DNA of 64,000 nucleotides. It comes from Chloroflexia bacterium. GTDB taxonomy: Bacteria; Chloroflexota; Chloroflexia; Thermomicrobiales; CFX8. Under the pieces are notes generated by a model. The model was not told the DNA's origin, ran no database searches, and saw only the letters and a program-made list of their open reading frames with translations. The stretch spans positions 1 to 64,000 of the forward strand of contig JAUIIK010000007.1 in assembly GCA_030431755.1 (NCBI GenBank). The letters run 5' to 3'. Positions 51,370-60,900 of this stretch are shown here, piece by piece (position 1 is the first letter of the stretch; each line of letters starts with the position of its first letter). Both the position numbers and the translations under genes were made by a program.

Positions 51370-53310
51370 CTAGCTAGGCGACGCAGCGTCGCTACCGGAA
51401 TCGAACCATTGATCGTTCCGCGATCTGAGATCATGGTAGAGCAAGGTCATCCCGATTGCGCCAATTGGATAGAGCAGCGCGAAGATCAGGCTACTCACGA
51501 AATTCACCAGGCCGAGCGGGCGGCTGGGAATCGCCAGCAGTAGGAAGATCGCAAACAGCGGCCCGGTCAGGAGCACGATCACGTAGAGCACGACGCTCGT
51601 GACGGCCGACCGCACTGGTTCCATCTCGGCGACGTCGGCGCTCTCGCGGATTGCCCGTTCAGACTCCGCATCTTCGACAATGACAGTCTGGCCGATATAG
51701 AGCACACCCACAAGACGCCGCGCGGCCCGGGGAATCCCGACGATCGTCAGGGCCTGGGCAAGCGCGCGCACGACGGCCTTCAGCCGGGTATAGAGAATCC
51801 GCCAGACGACCTCGGTTCCGTGCCGGTACGACTCAACCACTCCAGGGCGCGCGCCATCGCGGATGCGAGTCATCGCGTAGATCACCGCCGGCGACACGAA
51901 GATCACGGCTATTGCCACCTGAAAACTGCCGAGCAGCAGCAGCAAGAACACCCGCACGCCTGGAAAGCGCTCCATCATCCCGAGCAGGGGCTCGACCGGC
52001 GGGATCGTGAAGAGCAGCGTCTGAATGAGCGCAACCACGAAGCCGACCGGCAGGAGCATCAACCCGATCAAGCCGAAGGTCCGGGCGTTGGCGCGGTAGT
52101 AGCCGAAGGTCCGCCGGATCGTGCCGAGCGCGTAGCTAACGAACCAGGAGGTCGCGACGAAGATGACGCCGAAGATCCCAATTACCAGCGCCGGCGTCGA
52201 GTTGAAGGCAACCAGCACCCCCGACCCGGCAGCAACGACGCCGCAGAAGAGATCGATCGGCCCCTGGCCAAAGCCCTCGTACTCCGGCACGACCAGACTC
52301 GAATCGCGCACGTTCTCGGACCAGGTCACCGGCTCGTTCCAGGACGCCTTCGTGTTCGGCCCGGTTGGCCCGTTCCACTCCGACCTCTTCAGCTCGCCCC
52401 AGCGTCCGGTGTAGCCGAGCCAGGCGTAGGGGTCATCGGGCCCGGAAGGCTCGTGCGGCACAACCAGCGCTTCGAGCGCAATCCGCCGGTGCGGGCCTTT
52501 CGAGTTCTCGCAGCCGAAGCCTGTGCCGTTCTCGGCCAGACCAAGATAGATCGCCGGCTTGTACTCGCTGGCGTGGGCCCCGCGCGCCGTGTAGATCACC
52601 GGATGTCCGTCTTCGAGCGCCAGCTTGTCGTCGCCCCAATCCGCGCTCTCGCCGCCGCCATGCTGGGCGTAGACCACCCGCTCAGGGTCGCTCAACAGAG
52701 CCTCTTCGGCGCTCGTCGCGTCGAAGAAGAGCATGATCATCTCCCAGTCGCCCTCGTGGGTGTTGTTCCAGTCGTTCAGATAGAAGTAGAGCCAGTACTG
52801 AAGCACGAGCGTATCTGTGCCCGGCTCCAGATAGATGTGGGCATAGGCGACATTGCGGGCCTCGCCGCGATGCTCGGCGAAATACTGCCGATAGGTGCAA
52901 CCAGGCGCGACCGGCGAGCCGGGGTAGTTGAGGAAGTCCGGCGGCTCGCGGCCATAGAGGTCCGCCGCCAGCGGAGCGTCGGCAACCGTCGACCATTCCC
53001 CGGAAGGTTCGCCATTGTCCGAGGTCAGCAGCGGGATCTCCTCGCGCCCGAGCACGAAGTCGACTGCAACGGGGTCAAAGCCCTCGTTCTCCTCGTCACA
53101 GATGTTGCTGTTGACCTCGCGCAGGTAGACCACCGGCGCATAGCGGTCAGCCAGCTCTTGATCGGCGCTGCTTGCGGCCTCTTGCGCTGCCCGCGCGATG
53201 GCGGGGGAGAAGCCATGCACGCCAACCGGCAAGCTCGCTAACCATGGCGCTGTGATGAGAACAAGTCCGACGATCGCTCCGCGTCGCATATAGCTCCCGT
53301 GCCTATGCAT
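51370..53310 (-). CDS. Secreted/membrane Vps62-related-like protein
   Basis: Signal peptide; LADRYAPVVYLREVNSNICDEENEGFDPVAVDFVLG; LQYWLYFYLNDWNNTHEGDWEMIMLFFD; C-terminal TM segments. Confidence 0.7.
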   Translation of the reverse strand: MHRHGSYMRRGAIVGLVLITAPWLASLPVGVHGFSPAIARAAQEAASSADQELADRYAPVVYLREVNSNICDEENEGFDPVAVDFVLGREEIPLLTSDNGEPSGEWSTVADAPLAADLYGREPPDFLNYPGSPVAPGCTYRQYFAEHRGEARNVAYAHIYLEPGTDTLVLQYWLYFYLNDWNNTHEGDWEMIMLFFDATSAEEALLSDPERVVYAQHGGGESADWGDDKLALEDGHPVIYTARGAHASEYKPAIYLGLAENGTGFGCENSKGPHRRIALEALVVPHEPSGPDDPYAWLGYTGRWGELKRSEWNGPTGPNTKASWNEPVTWSENVRDSSLVVPEYEGFGQGPIDLFCGVVAAGSGVLVAFNSTPALVIGIFGVIFVATSWFVSYALGTIRRTFGYYRANARTFGLIGLMLLPVGFVVALIQTLLFTIPPVEPLLGMMERFPGVRVFLLLLLGSFQVAIAVIFVSPAVIYAMTRIRDGARPGVVESYRHGTEVVWRILYTRLKAVVRALAQALTIVGIPRAARRLVGVLYIGQTVIVEDAESERAIRESADVAEMEPVRSAVTSVVLYVIVLLTGPLFAIFLLLAIPSRPLGLVNFVSSLIFALLYPIGAIGMTLLYHDLRSRNDQWFDSGSDAASPS

Positions 53311-53336
53311 TCAGCGCAACACGTCCGAAGAGCTCC

Positions 53337-54770
53337 TCATTGCTGGACGATGTCGCCGGCGTCGTCGAGGGCGAGACTCTCCGCCGCGACGGCGGCGGCG
53401 AACTCCTGATAGTCGCGCTCATTCTGGTCCGCATAGGCTACCGCAAAGTCCGCGAGCGCGTCGATGAGCGTGTCGCCCGCGCCGAAGTACCCGGCAATGG
53501 CCGCCGGGCTGGCGCTGCGCCCGTGCGCGTAGGCGAGCGTCAGCCCACAGAGCCGGGCGTAGCCTTCCATCTGCCGGGGCGCGTATGTCTCGATTGGCGC
53601 GGATGATTTCATATCCCGGAGCTGACGCCAGTAGAAGTCGCGGTGCGTGCCCTCCAGCGTTGGCACACGCGTCCAGCCCAGGAAGCTGTCGCTGGCAGCC
53701 TGCATCAGGCGCTGCCCTTCCACGACCCGCTGCCCCTGGTTGTCGTAGGCGCTCGGAGCCAGGAACTCCGCAAGCACAGATGGACCTGCTTCCTTTGCCT
53801 GGAGGATCAACGGATCTCCCGCGTCGCGGCCCACGAAGAGCCCGATGAAGCAGCGCGTGCCGACGCTGCCGACGCCGACGACCTTGAGGGCCATATGTTG
53901 TAGCTCGTAGCGCTCAAGCAGGTGGCGGCGCGCATCGGGCAGCGACATGCGGTAGCCGTCAAAGGCAACCTGGACAGCTTCACGCAAGTGCTCGGGGTGC
54001 AGATCGGCACGCAGCTCTGATAGCGGCACGACGAAGGGTGGGTCGGAGATGAACGTGTATCTGCCGTCCACGATGATCGCCAGTTTGGCAAGCGCCTGGT
54101 GGCTATCCCGCGTGCGCGCCTTCGCAAAGAACTTCTCCTGGCGCCGCGTCATGCGTTTCGACTCGGCCTTTGACAGGCTCAGGTTCTCCGACAGGAACGC
54201 CGGAATGTCCTCGGCGCGTACATGGGCGTACCAATTATCGAGCGCTGAACGCCCGGCCAGCTGCACCATCGTATCGCGGTAGAAGCGCACTGCGGTCCTG
54301 GCAATCGCCCAGGCCTGCTTGCGTTTGAAACCGTTATGCCTGGAGGCGATCACGAAGCTCGCCGCAAGGCGCTTGACATCCCATTCCCACGGGCCGGCCA
54401 GTGTTTCATCGAAGTCATTCAGGTCAAAGATCAGATTGCGCTCCGGCGAACCGAAGAGCCCAAAGTTCGCCAGGTGCGCGTCGCCGCAGATCTGCGCCTG
54501 CAAGCCGGTCGCCGGAGTCGTGACGAGGTCCGCCGCCATGATCCGCGCGCTACCCCGAAAGAAGGCAAAGGGCGACTCGCTCATGCGCTGATGCCGATAC
54601 GGCACCAACCAGTCCAGCCGCGTGGCATTCTGACTGAGAATCATCTCAACCGGGCTACGGCGGTTCGGCGCGGGCTGCCATTCAGCATGGCTCGAACGGG
54701 GCGTCAGCTTCCGCAGCAATTTCCCCTCGGCCCGGCCCTGGCCTGGAGAGGTAGCAACGATCACGCTCAC
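53337..54770 (-). CDS. DUF2252 family protein
   Basis: PYRHQRMSESPFAFFRGSARIMAADL; ICGDAHLANFGLFGSPERNLIFDLNDFDET; LCGLTLAYAHGRS. Confidence 0.92.
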   Translation of the reverse strand: MSVIVATSPGQGRAEGKLLRKLTPRSSHAEWQPAPNRRSPVEMILSQNATRLDWLVPYRHQRMSESPFAFFRGSARIMAADLVTTPATGLQAQICGDAHLANFGLFGSPERNLIFDLNDFDETLAGPWEWDVKRLAASFVIASRHNGFKRKQAWAIARTAVRFYRDTMVQLAGRSALDNWYAHVRAEDIPAFLSENLSLSKAESKRMTRRQEKFFAKARTRDSHQALAKLAIIVDGRYTFISDPPFVVPLSELRADLHPEHLREAVQVAFDGYRMSLPDARRHLLERYELQHMALKVVGVGSVGTRCFIGLFVGRDAGDPLILQAKEAGPSVLAEFLAPSAYDNQGQRVVEGQRLMQAASDSFLGWTRVPTLEGTHRDFYWRQLRDMKSSAPIETYAPRQMEGYARLCGLTLAYAHGRSASPAAIAGYFGAGDTLIDALADFAVAYADQNERDYQEFAAAVAAESLALDDAGDIVQQ

Positions 54771-54791
54771 GGCAAGCGCCTTTCTCGGCCG

Positions 54792-55943
54792 CTAGTCGCG
54801 GTCCGTGGTTGACCGCGCGCGACCTGCCCGGGCCGCGCTAAAGCGCTGCTCGTTGAAGGGCCGGTAACGGTCATAGAGGGTGACGATAAGGGTCAGCAGC
54901 AACACGAAGAAGATGACGACACGAATTGAATCCTCGGCATCCGGATTGTCGGACACAAGCGCCAGCCAGACCATGGCCAACCCGAAGTTGATGACGGCCA
55001 TCACGCCAAACTGCCGGGGCATCGAGGCCCAGCTGTGGCCGCGCCGCGCCAGCCAGACGCCGACGAAGGCGTTGGCCGCGACGATGACGGCGATGTTGAT
55101 GAAGAACCAGACGCTGCTGGCTTGAATATTCGGAAGGATCTGGGAGAAGATGATGCCGATCAAACCGACGAGCACGACCTTCTCAACGAGTGCTGGCAGG
55201 CTGATTCGCTCGGCGGGCGGGGGTGTCACCGTGACATCGACATCGTTGTGCACGTTGGCGTCCCACGTCAGCGCCCAATTCTCCCTGGGCAATCGCTTTC
55301 GGATTGCCCGGTAGAGCGCGACAGCAACACCGGCAATGACAACGACAACCGGAATCGCCCAGAGATTGTCGCTGATTGCAGATATCCAGCCCGTGTCGGT
55401 CGGCACGCCGAGAATGTCTTTCTTAATGACGTCGGTGGTATCGAGCTCGGCGACGTGCAGCCAGTACTCCTGCGGCAGCTTGATGAAGATCCAGATGAAG
55501 GCCGCGGCGCCGATGACTGCCCGTGTCGTCAGCCGCAACGGATTCCAGCGCGTGCAGGCCGCCTCATAGAAGTCAAAGAAGTACTCGAAGGTGTTGGGGA
55601 AGACCAGCAGCAGCGGCCGCCATTGGGAGATTTCGAAGGCGGCAACGCCAACCAGGCGGTAGTACCAGAGAAAGCGCGCCGTCTGGAAGGCGCTGAGGTT
55701 GGCCCAGTTGCGGAAGGTCGAGACATAGGCGATGGCCAGGTAATAGATATCGAGCGCCTTGTCGTAGGACTCGTAGCCATCGAGGTTCAGCGTTGTAAAA
55801 GTCTGGTAGATCGTCTGGTCGACGGCATCGAGCACCAGCGAGGCAATCATCGCCGGCAGCGGATAGCGCGGGATCCAGAGTGGCACGCCGATACGCAGGC
55901 CAACAACCAGCAGGAAGACAAGTATGTTGGTGAAATCGGTCAT
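54792..55943 (-). CDS. Polytopic membrane protein of unknown function
   Basis: 383 aa, multiple TM segments; LDGYESYDKALDIYYLAIAYVSTFRNW; FPNTFEYFFDFYEA. Confidence 0.7.
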   Translation of the reverse strand: MTDFTNILVFLLVVGLRIGVPLWIPRYPLPAMIASLVLDAVDQTIYQTFTTLNLDGYESYDKALDIYYLAIAYVSTFRNWANLSAFQTARFLWYYRLVGVAAFEISQWRPLLLVFPNTFEYFFDFYEAACTRWNPLRLTTRAVIGAAAFIWIFIKLPQEYWLHVAELDTTDVIKKDILGVPTDTGWISAISDNLWAIPVVVVIAGVAVALYRAIRKRLPRENWALTWDANVHNDVDVTVTPPPAERISLPALVEKVVLVGLIGIIFSQILPNIQASSVWFFINIAVIVAANAFVGVWLARRGHSWASMPRQFGVMAVINFGLAMVWLALVSDNPDAEDSIRVVIFFVLLLTLIVTLYDRYRPFNEQRFSAARAGRARSTTDRD

Positions 55944-56150
55944 AGCTGGCTTCCCGTCCCGCCGCGACGGGCCAAGGCTCCGGGAGCCGGGGCACCCCGT
56001 TCGTGACGCGTTCTCGAATCAGGACCAATGGCACGGCCTGCAGCATAGCCAACAAGCAGCCCGCTGCATTTAGATAGTGATGCGCGAGCAAACGCCTCGC
56101 GCGCTCTCCGGCCGGCAGGATGCCAGTCTAGTTCAGATAAAGGACGTGTA

Positions 56151-56786
56151 GTGTCCAGTTTCGTCGAATGGTTGCTGGTGGCCACGCTGGCCGTCGTCTT
56201 CAATATCACTCCACTCTTCGCTCCGCCAACCGCCGGCTTGCTCGCCTATTTCCACATCAACAACGACATGGGCGTTATTCCACTGGCGCTCGTCGGCGGG
56301 TTGAGCGCCGCGGCGGGCCGTTTGGCCCTGGGGCTGGCGGGCCGCAGGTTCGGTCACCGTCTGATCCCCGCAAAGCGCCGTGCAGCCATCGAGCAGACTG
56401 TGGCGACGCTGGCCCGGAAACGCGCGTCCGGGGTCACTTACCTGGCGCTCTTCGCGGTTGGCCCAATCCCCAAAGGCACGCTCTTCGTCGCCGCCGGCAT
56501 GGCCAACCTGCCGCTGCTCCCCGGCGCGCTCGTTTTCGCCATCTCGCGCTCGGCGATCTACCTCGGCACACTGCTCGTCGCCACGACGGCGGTTGGCTCG
56601 CTGGAGAGTCTCTTCGGCCTGTCCGCGGTCGGCCCGCTCGGCATCGGCGTACAACTCCTGAGCCTCGTCGCGATGATCGTGCTCTTCCGCGCCGACTGGG
56701 GCCGCCTGCCGCAGCGCATCGAGGGGCTGCGTGAGCTCTACGGGACCCTGCGCGCCCGCGGCCGGCCTGCGGAGCTTGCCGAATAG
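56151..56786 (+). CDS. Small-molecule exporter/DedA (VTT)-like membrane protein
   Basis: 211 aa hydrophobic, GVTYLALFAVGPIPKGTLFVAAGMANLPLLPGALVFAISR. Confidence 0.5.
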   Translation: MSSFVEWLLVATLAVVFNITPLFAPPTAGLLAYFHINNDMGVIPLALVGGLSAAAGRLALGLAGRRFGHRLIPAKRRAAIEQTVATLARKRASGVTYLALFAVGPIPKGTLFVAAGMANLPLLPGALVFAISRSAIYLGTLLVATTAVGSLESLFGLSAVGPLGIGVQLLSLVAMIVLFRADWGRLPQRIEGLRELYGTLRARGRPAELAE

Positions 56787-56790
56787 ACAG

Positions 56791-57156
56791 CTAGAACAAG
56801 CTCACGAGCAGCAGCCCGGCGAAGACGACGGCGCTCGCGATGCCGGTCAACCAGAACTTCAGCCGTGTCGTCTTGTGACGCAGGAGGACCATCGCGGCGA
56901 GCGCCCCGGCAAAGCCCCCGGCGGCCGACACCAACAGCAGGCTGATCTCCGGCACTCGCAGCCCGTTGCGTTTGGCCTGGGCTTTGTCGTAGCCATACAG
57001 CAGAAAGCTCGGCACGGCCCAGGCAAGCACCCAGGCCAGGACCAGATTCAAGCCCGTCGCGATCACCAGCAGCACAAACAGCGCCAGTGAGGCGCCGCCC
57101 CCGATCACGCTATAGCGCCGCTGGAGTGACGGACGCGCTCTGCCCCGCGCTGCCAC
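56791..57156 (-). CDS. DUF1294-family membrane protein
   Basis: PSFLLYGYDKAQAKRNGLRVPEISLLLVSAAGGFAGALAAMVLLRHKT. Confidence 0.8.
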   Translation of the reverse strand: MAARGRARPSLQRRYSVIGGGASLALFVLLVIATGLNLVLAWVLAWAVPSFLLYGYDKAQAKRNGLRVPEISLLLVSAAGGFAGALAAMVLLRHKTTRLKFWLTGIASAVVFAGLLLVSLF

Positions 57157-57192
57157 TACGAGCTCCCTCCGGCATCCACGTCCAGGCCCACG

Positions 57193-57699
57193 CTACCCGG
57201 CGTCTTCCTGCGCCAGGGCGTCGACGTCGGCTGAAGTCTCCGGGCCGAGCTCGTGGGACTCGAGCTGTCCTTCAAGGCGTTCCAATGTGTCCTCGACCAG
57301 CTCCCGCGAGCCCGCCTTGGAGAGCACGACGACGGCAGCCTTGCCCGGTTCCAGCTCATCGGCGATGCGCTGAATCTGCTCTTTCTTTATTCCGGTGTCA
57401 CGAATACGCCCGGCAAGCGCGCCGATGCCGCCGCCGGCGATGACAGAAGCAATCAGGCTCGGCGGGTAAATCAGGCCGACAACGCCGAGCACGAGCGCGC
57501 CGCGCCGCGCGCCTTTGCCGGCGGTCAGCTCGCGCGTCTCCTCGACTTTGAGCTTGCCGTCGTCCGACTTCGTCAGCATCGCCATATCGACGATGTCGAT
57601 AGTCGTTGCCTTGTGCATCGACTGCAACGTGTCGAGGATCACCTTGCTCGACTCCGTGTCATCGTAGAACCCCACGGTGAAATTGATCGTCTCGGCCAT
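57193..57699 (-). CDS. DUF1269-like protein
   Basis: KLKVEETRELTAGKGARRGALVLGVVGLIYPPSLIASVIAGGGIGALAGRIRDTGIKKEQIQRIADELEPGKAAVVVL. Confidence 0.75.
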   Translation of the reverse strand: MAETINFTVGFYDDTESSKVILDTLQSMHKATTIDIVDMAMLTKSDDGKLKVEETRELTAGKGARRGALVLGVVGLIYPPSLIASVIAGGGIGALAGRIRDTGIKKEQIQRIADELEPGKAAVVVLSKAGSRELVEDTLERLEGQLESHELGPETSADVDALAQEDAG

Positions 57700-57944
57700 T
57701 GTGCTCCTTCATCCCTCGTCAACACGTAGCGGAGCGGCCAGCCCGTTCCGTTTCCCAGATTCGTGGTTACCGTCCCGGCGCGCGTCAACCGGATGGTCGT
57801 AGTTTGCGGTAGCAGTACCTGGCCAGCGCGCGCTAGCCGCCGGACGGCATTGGGACGTTTATTCACAGACTACACGCGCAGGAACTGCTACGATGCCAAC
57901 ATCGCTCCTGCTCTAGGCAACGCCGCATCACAAATGGGAGAACT

Positions 57945-60900
57945 ATGTCTGAAGCGCCACCCGAACCAACCACGCTGGAGCCGCCCGCCGCGCCCTCCTC
58001 GCTTGCCGGCGCGCGCCAGGAACTGCTGGACCTCGGGCTACGCAACACGCTCATCAACTACCGGACGCTCACATCCCGCGGCGTCGACGTTGTCGATGAG
58101 CGCCCGCCAGAGATCTTCAAGATCCTCGTCAGCGACGGCAAGAATATGTCCTTCGAGGCCGCGCCGGATGAGGTTGAGCGTGCCGAGGCAGGGCCGGAAC
58201 AGCCCGAGGACCGGCCGACCGGCAAGCTGGCGGCCCGTCACACCGACCGGCTGCTCCAGACCGGCGTCAACTCCGCCGAGCTGCAGAAGCGGCTGCTCAA
58301 CTCCTATCACTGGGCGCGGACGTCGCTCGAAGAGCAGGGCGTCAGTGTCCTCTACATCGCGCTCGGGATGCTCGAATGGTACGAGGATAAGAACGCCGAC
58401 AGGCTCCGGCGCGCGCCGCTGCTGCTCGTGCCGGTTGAGCTGGAGCGCTCGAACGCCCGCGACCGCTTCCACGTCCAGTACACCGGCGAGGATATTGGCG
58501 AGAACCTCTCGCTCGCGGAGAAGCTGGCCAGCGAGTACGGCGTCACCGCGCCAGCCTTCCCGGAGATCGACGACCTTGATGTCGACGCCTACCTGGCGGC
58601 CTGGGCGCAAGCGATCGCCGAACAGCCGCGTTGGCGCGTCAACAGCGACGCGGTAGCGCTCGGCTTCTTCTCCTTCGGCAAGTTTCTGATGTACCGCGAT
58701 CTCGATGAAGAGGTCTGGCCGGAAGAGCTCAAACCCGCCGACCACGAGGTCGTTGGCGCGCTGCTCGGCGATGGCTTCGAGAACACCGCGCCGGCCTACC
58801 CGGACGACACCTTTGTCGACCGCGTCGTCCAACCGGATGAGATCCACCAGGTCGTTGACGCCGACAGCTCCCAGACGATGGCGATCCTTGAGGCCAACTC
58901 AGGCCGCAACCTCGTCATCCAGGGGCCGCCCGGCACCGGCAAGTCGCAGACGATCACCAACATCATTGCCGAGTCCCTGGCTGCGGGGAAGACGGTGCTC
59001 TTCGTCTCCGAGAAGATGGCGGCGCTCGATGTCGTCAAGCGGCGGCTCGACGCCGTCGGCATCGGCGACGCCTGCCTCGAGCTCCACAGCCACCGCACCA
59101 ACAAGCGCAGCCTGCTCAACGAGCTGCAACGCACGCTCGAGCTCGGCTCCCCAGTCACCCAGAACCTGCAGACCGAGATGCAGCTACTGGAAGATGCCCA
59201 GCAACGGCTCAATGCCTACTGCACGGCGGTCAATCTGGCGGTCGGCGAGACCGGGATCACCCCGAGTCAGGCCTATGGCCGGCTGCTCCAGCGGACAGCC
59301 GCCGTCTCAGACATCGTTTGGCCGAAGATCGAGATCGAGAGTCTGCGCGAGTGGCAGGAGATCGAGTTCGAGCGCCGCGCTGGCATCGTGGTCGAGCTGC
59401 AAGCCCGCGTCGCCGCGATGGGCCCGCCGCAGGCGCACCCATACTACGGGCTGACGAAGACGGTGCTGTTGCCCTCCGATAAGGACCGCATCTTCGCCGC
59501 GCTCGACGCCAGTCGCGAGCAGCTCGCCGGGCTCGACCGTCAGCTGCGTGAACTCGCCGAGGCTCTAGGGCTGCCGGAAGCGCAAGCGCTCGACGAGGGC
59601 CGGCGGCTGGTCGAAGCAGCCCGCGCCTATGTGGACGCCCCACAGGCACGGCCCGACAACCTCGCCGACGAGCGCTGGCGCACTGCCGGCGATGAGCTCC
59701 GCACAGCCTTGACCGAAGGCCGCGCCCTCACCGAGATCCGGGAGCGTTGGGACGAGCCGCTCATCCCGGAAATCTGGGATCGCGATCTGCTGGAGATACG
59801 CCAGACGCTGGTCAACTACGAGTCGAAATGGTGGCGCTTCCTCTCCGGCGACTATCGCTCGGCGAAGAAGCAGCTCGCCGGCTTCGGACGCGGAGAGCTT
59901 CCAACGGAGATTGGCGAACAGGTCGGCATGATCGACCAGATCATGGAGTGGCAGCGGCTCAACCGGGACGCCGGCAACCGCGACGCGCTCGGTACGGCGC
60001 TGTTCGGCAGCGACTGGCGCGGCGCGCGGTCGAACTGGGACGACCTCGACCAACAGGCGAAGTGGGCTCAGTCGTTGCACGCGGGCATCGACCAGCAGGC
60101 GCTGCCCGCGGCGACGGTCACTGTCTTCGACCGCGCGCCCGAGCCGGCGTCGCTCACGGCCGCGGCGGAAGCGGCCGCAACGGGGATCGCAGCCTATACA
60201 GCCCAGCTCCAGGAGCTTCTCCGGATGCTTGAGATCGACCCGCAGGTCGCCGGTTGGGATACACCCGCGATCGAAACCTGGGCGCTCCCCGCCCAGCGCG
60301 ACCTCCTAGACGGCTGGTCTACCGGCCGGGGCGAGATCGACCAGGTCGTCGCGCTCAACGTCGCCCTCAACCGCTGCCGGGAGGAAGGCATCGCCGCCGT
60401 CGCCGAGCTGGCGGTCGCCTGGCCACACGCTTCGGAACGCCTCGCCGATGCCTTCCATGTCGCCCGCAACGAAGCCGTGATAGAACGTGCGCTGACCGAG
60501 CGGTCGGCCCTGCGCGATTTCGATGGCGCGGCGCACACGAGCGTTGCCGAACGCTTCCAGCAGCTTGACGAGACGCTGCTGCGCCACAATCGCCACCGGC
60601 TGGCGGAGACGCACTGGAAGCGGCTGCCCCGCCATCAGGGCGGCGGCCAGCTCGCCACATTGCGGCGCGAGTTCGAGAAGAAATCGCGACACCTGCCGAT
60701 TCGCAGGCTCATCGAGAACTGCGGCAACGCGGTCCAGGCGATCAAGCCCGTCTTCATGATGAGCCCGATGTCGATCGCCACCTACCTGCCGCCGGGCAGC
60801 GTGACCTTCGACGTTGTGATCTTCGACGAAGCCAGCCAGGTCCGGCCGGCCGAGGCGCTGGGCGCGTTGCTGCGGGGTCAGCAAGCCATCGTCGTTGGCG

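Noticed and set aside
51820-53241. 473-aa plus-strand ORF opposite the Vps62-like gene
   Set aside because: Arg/His-rich shadow translation; minus-strand gene has a signal peptide and TM segments
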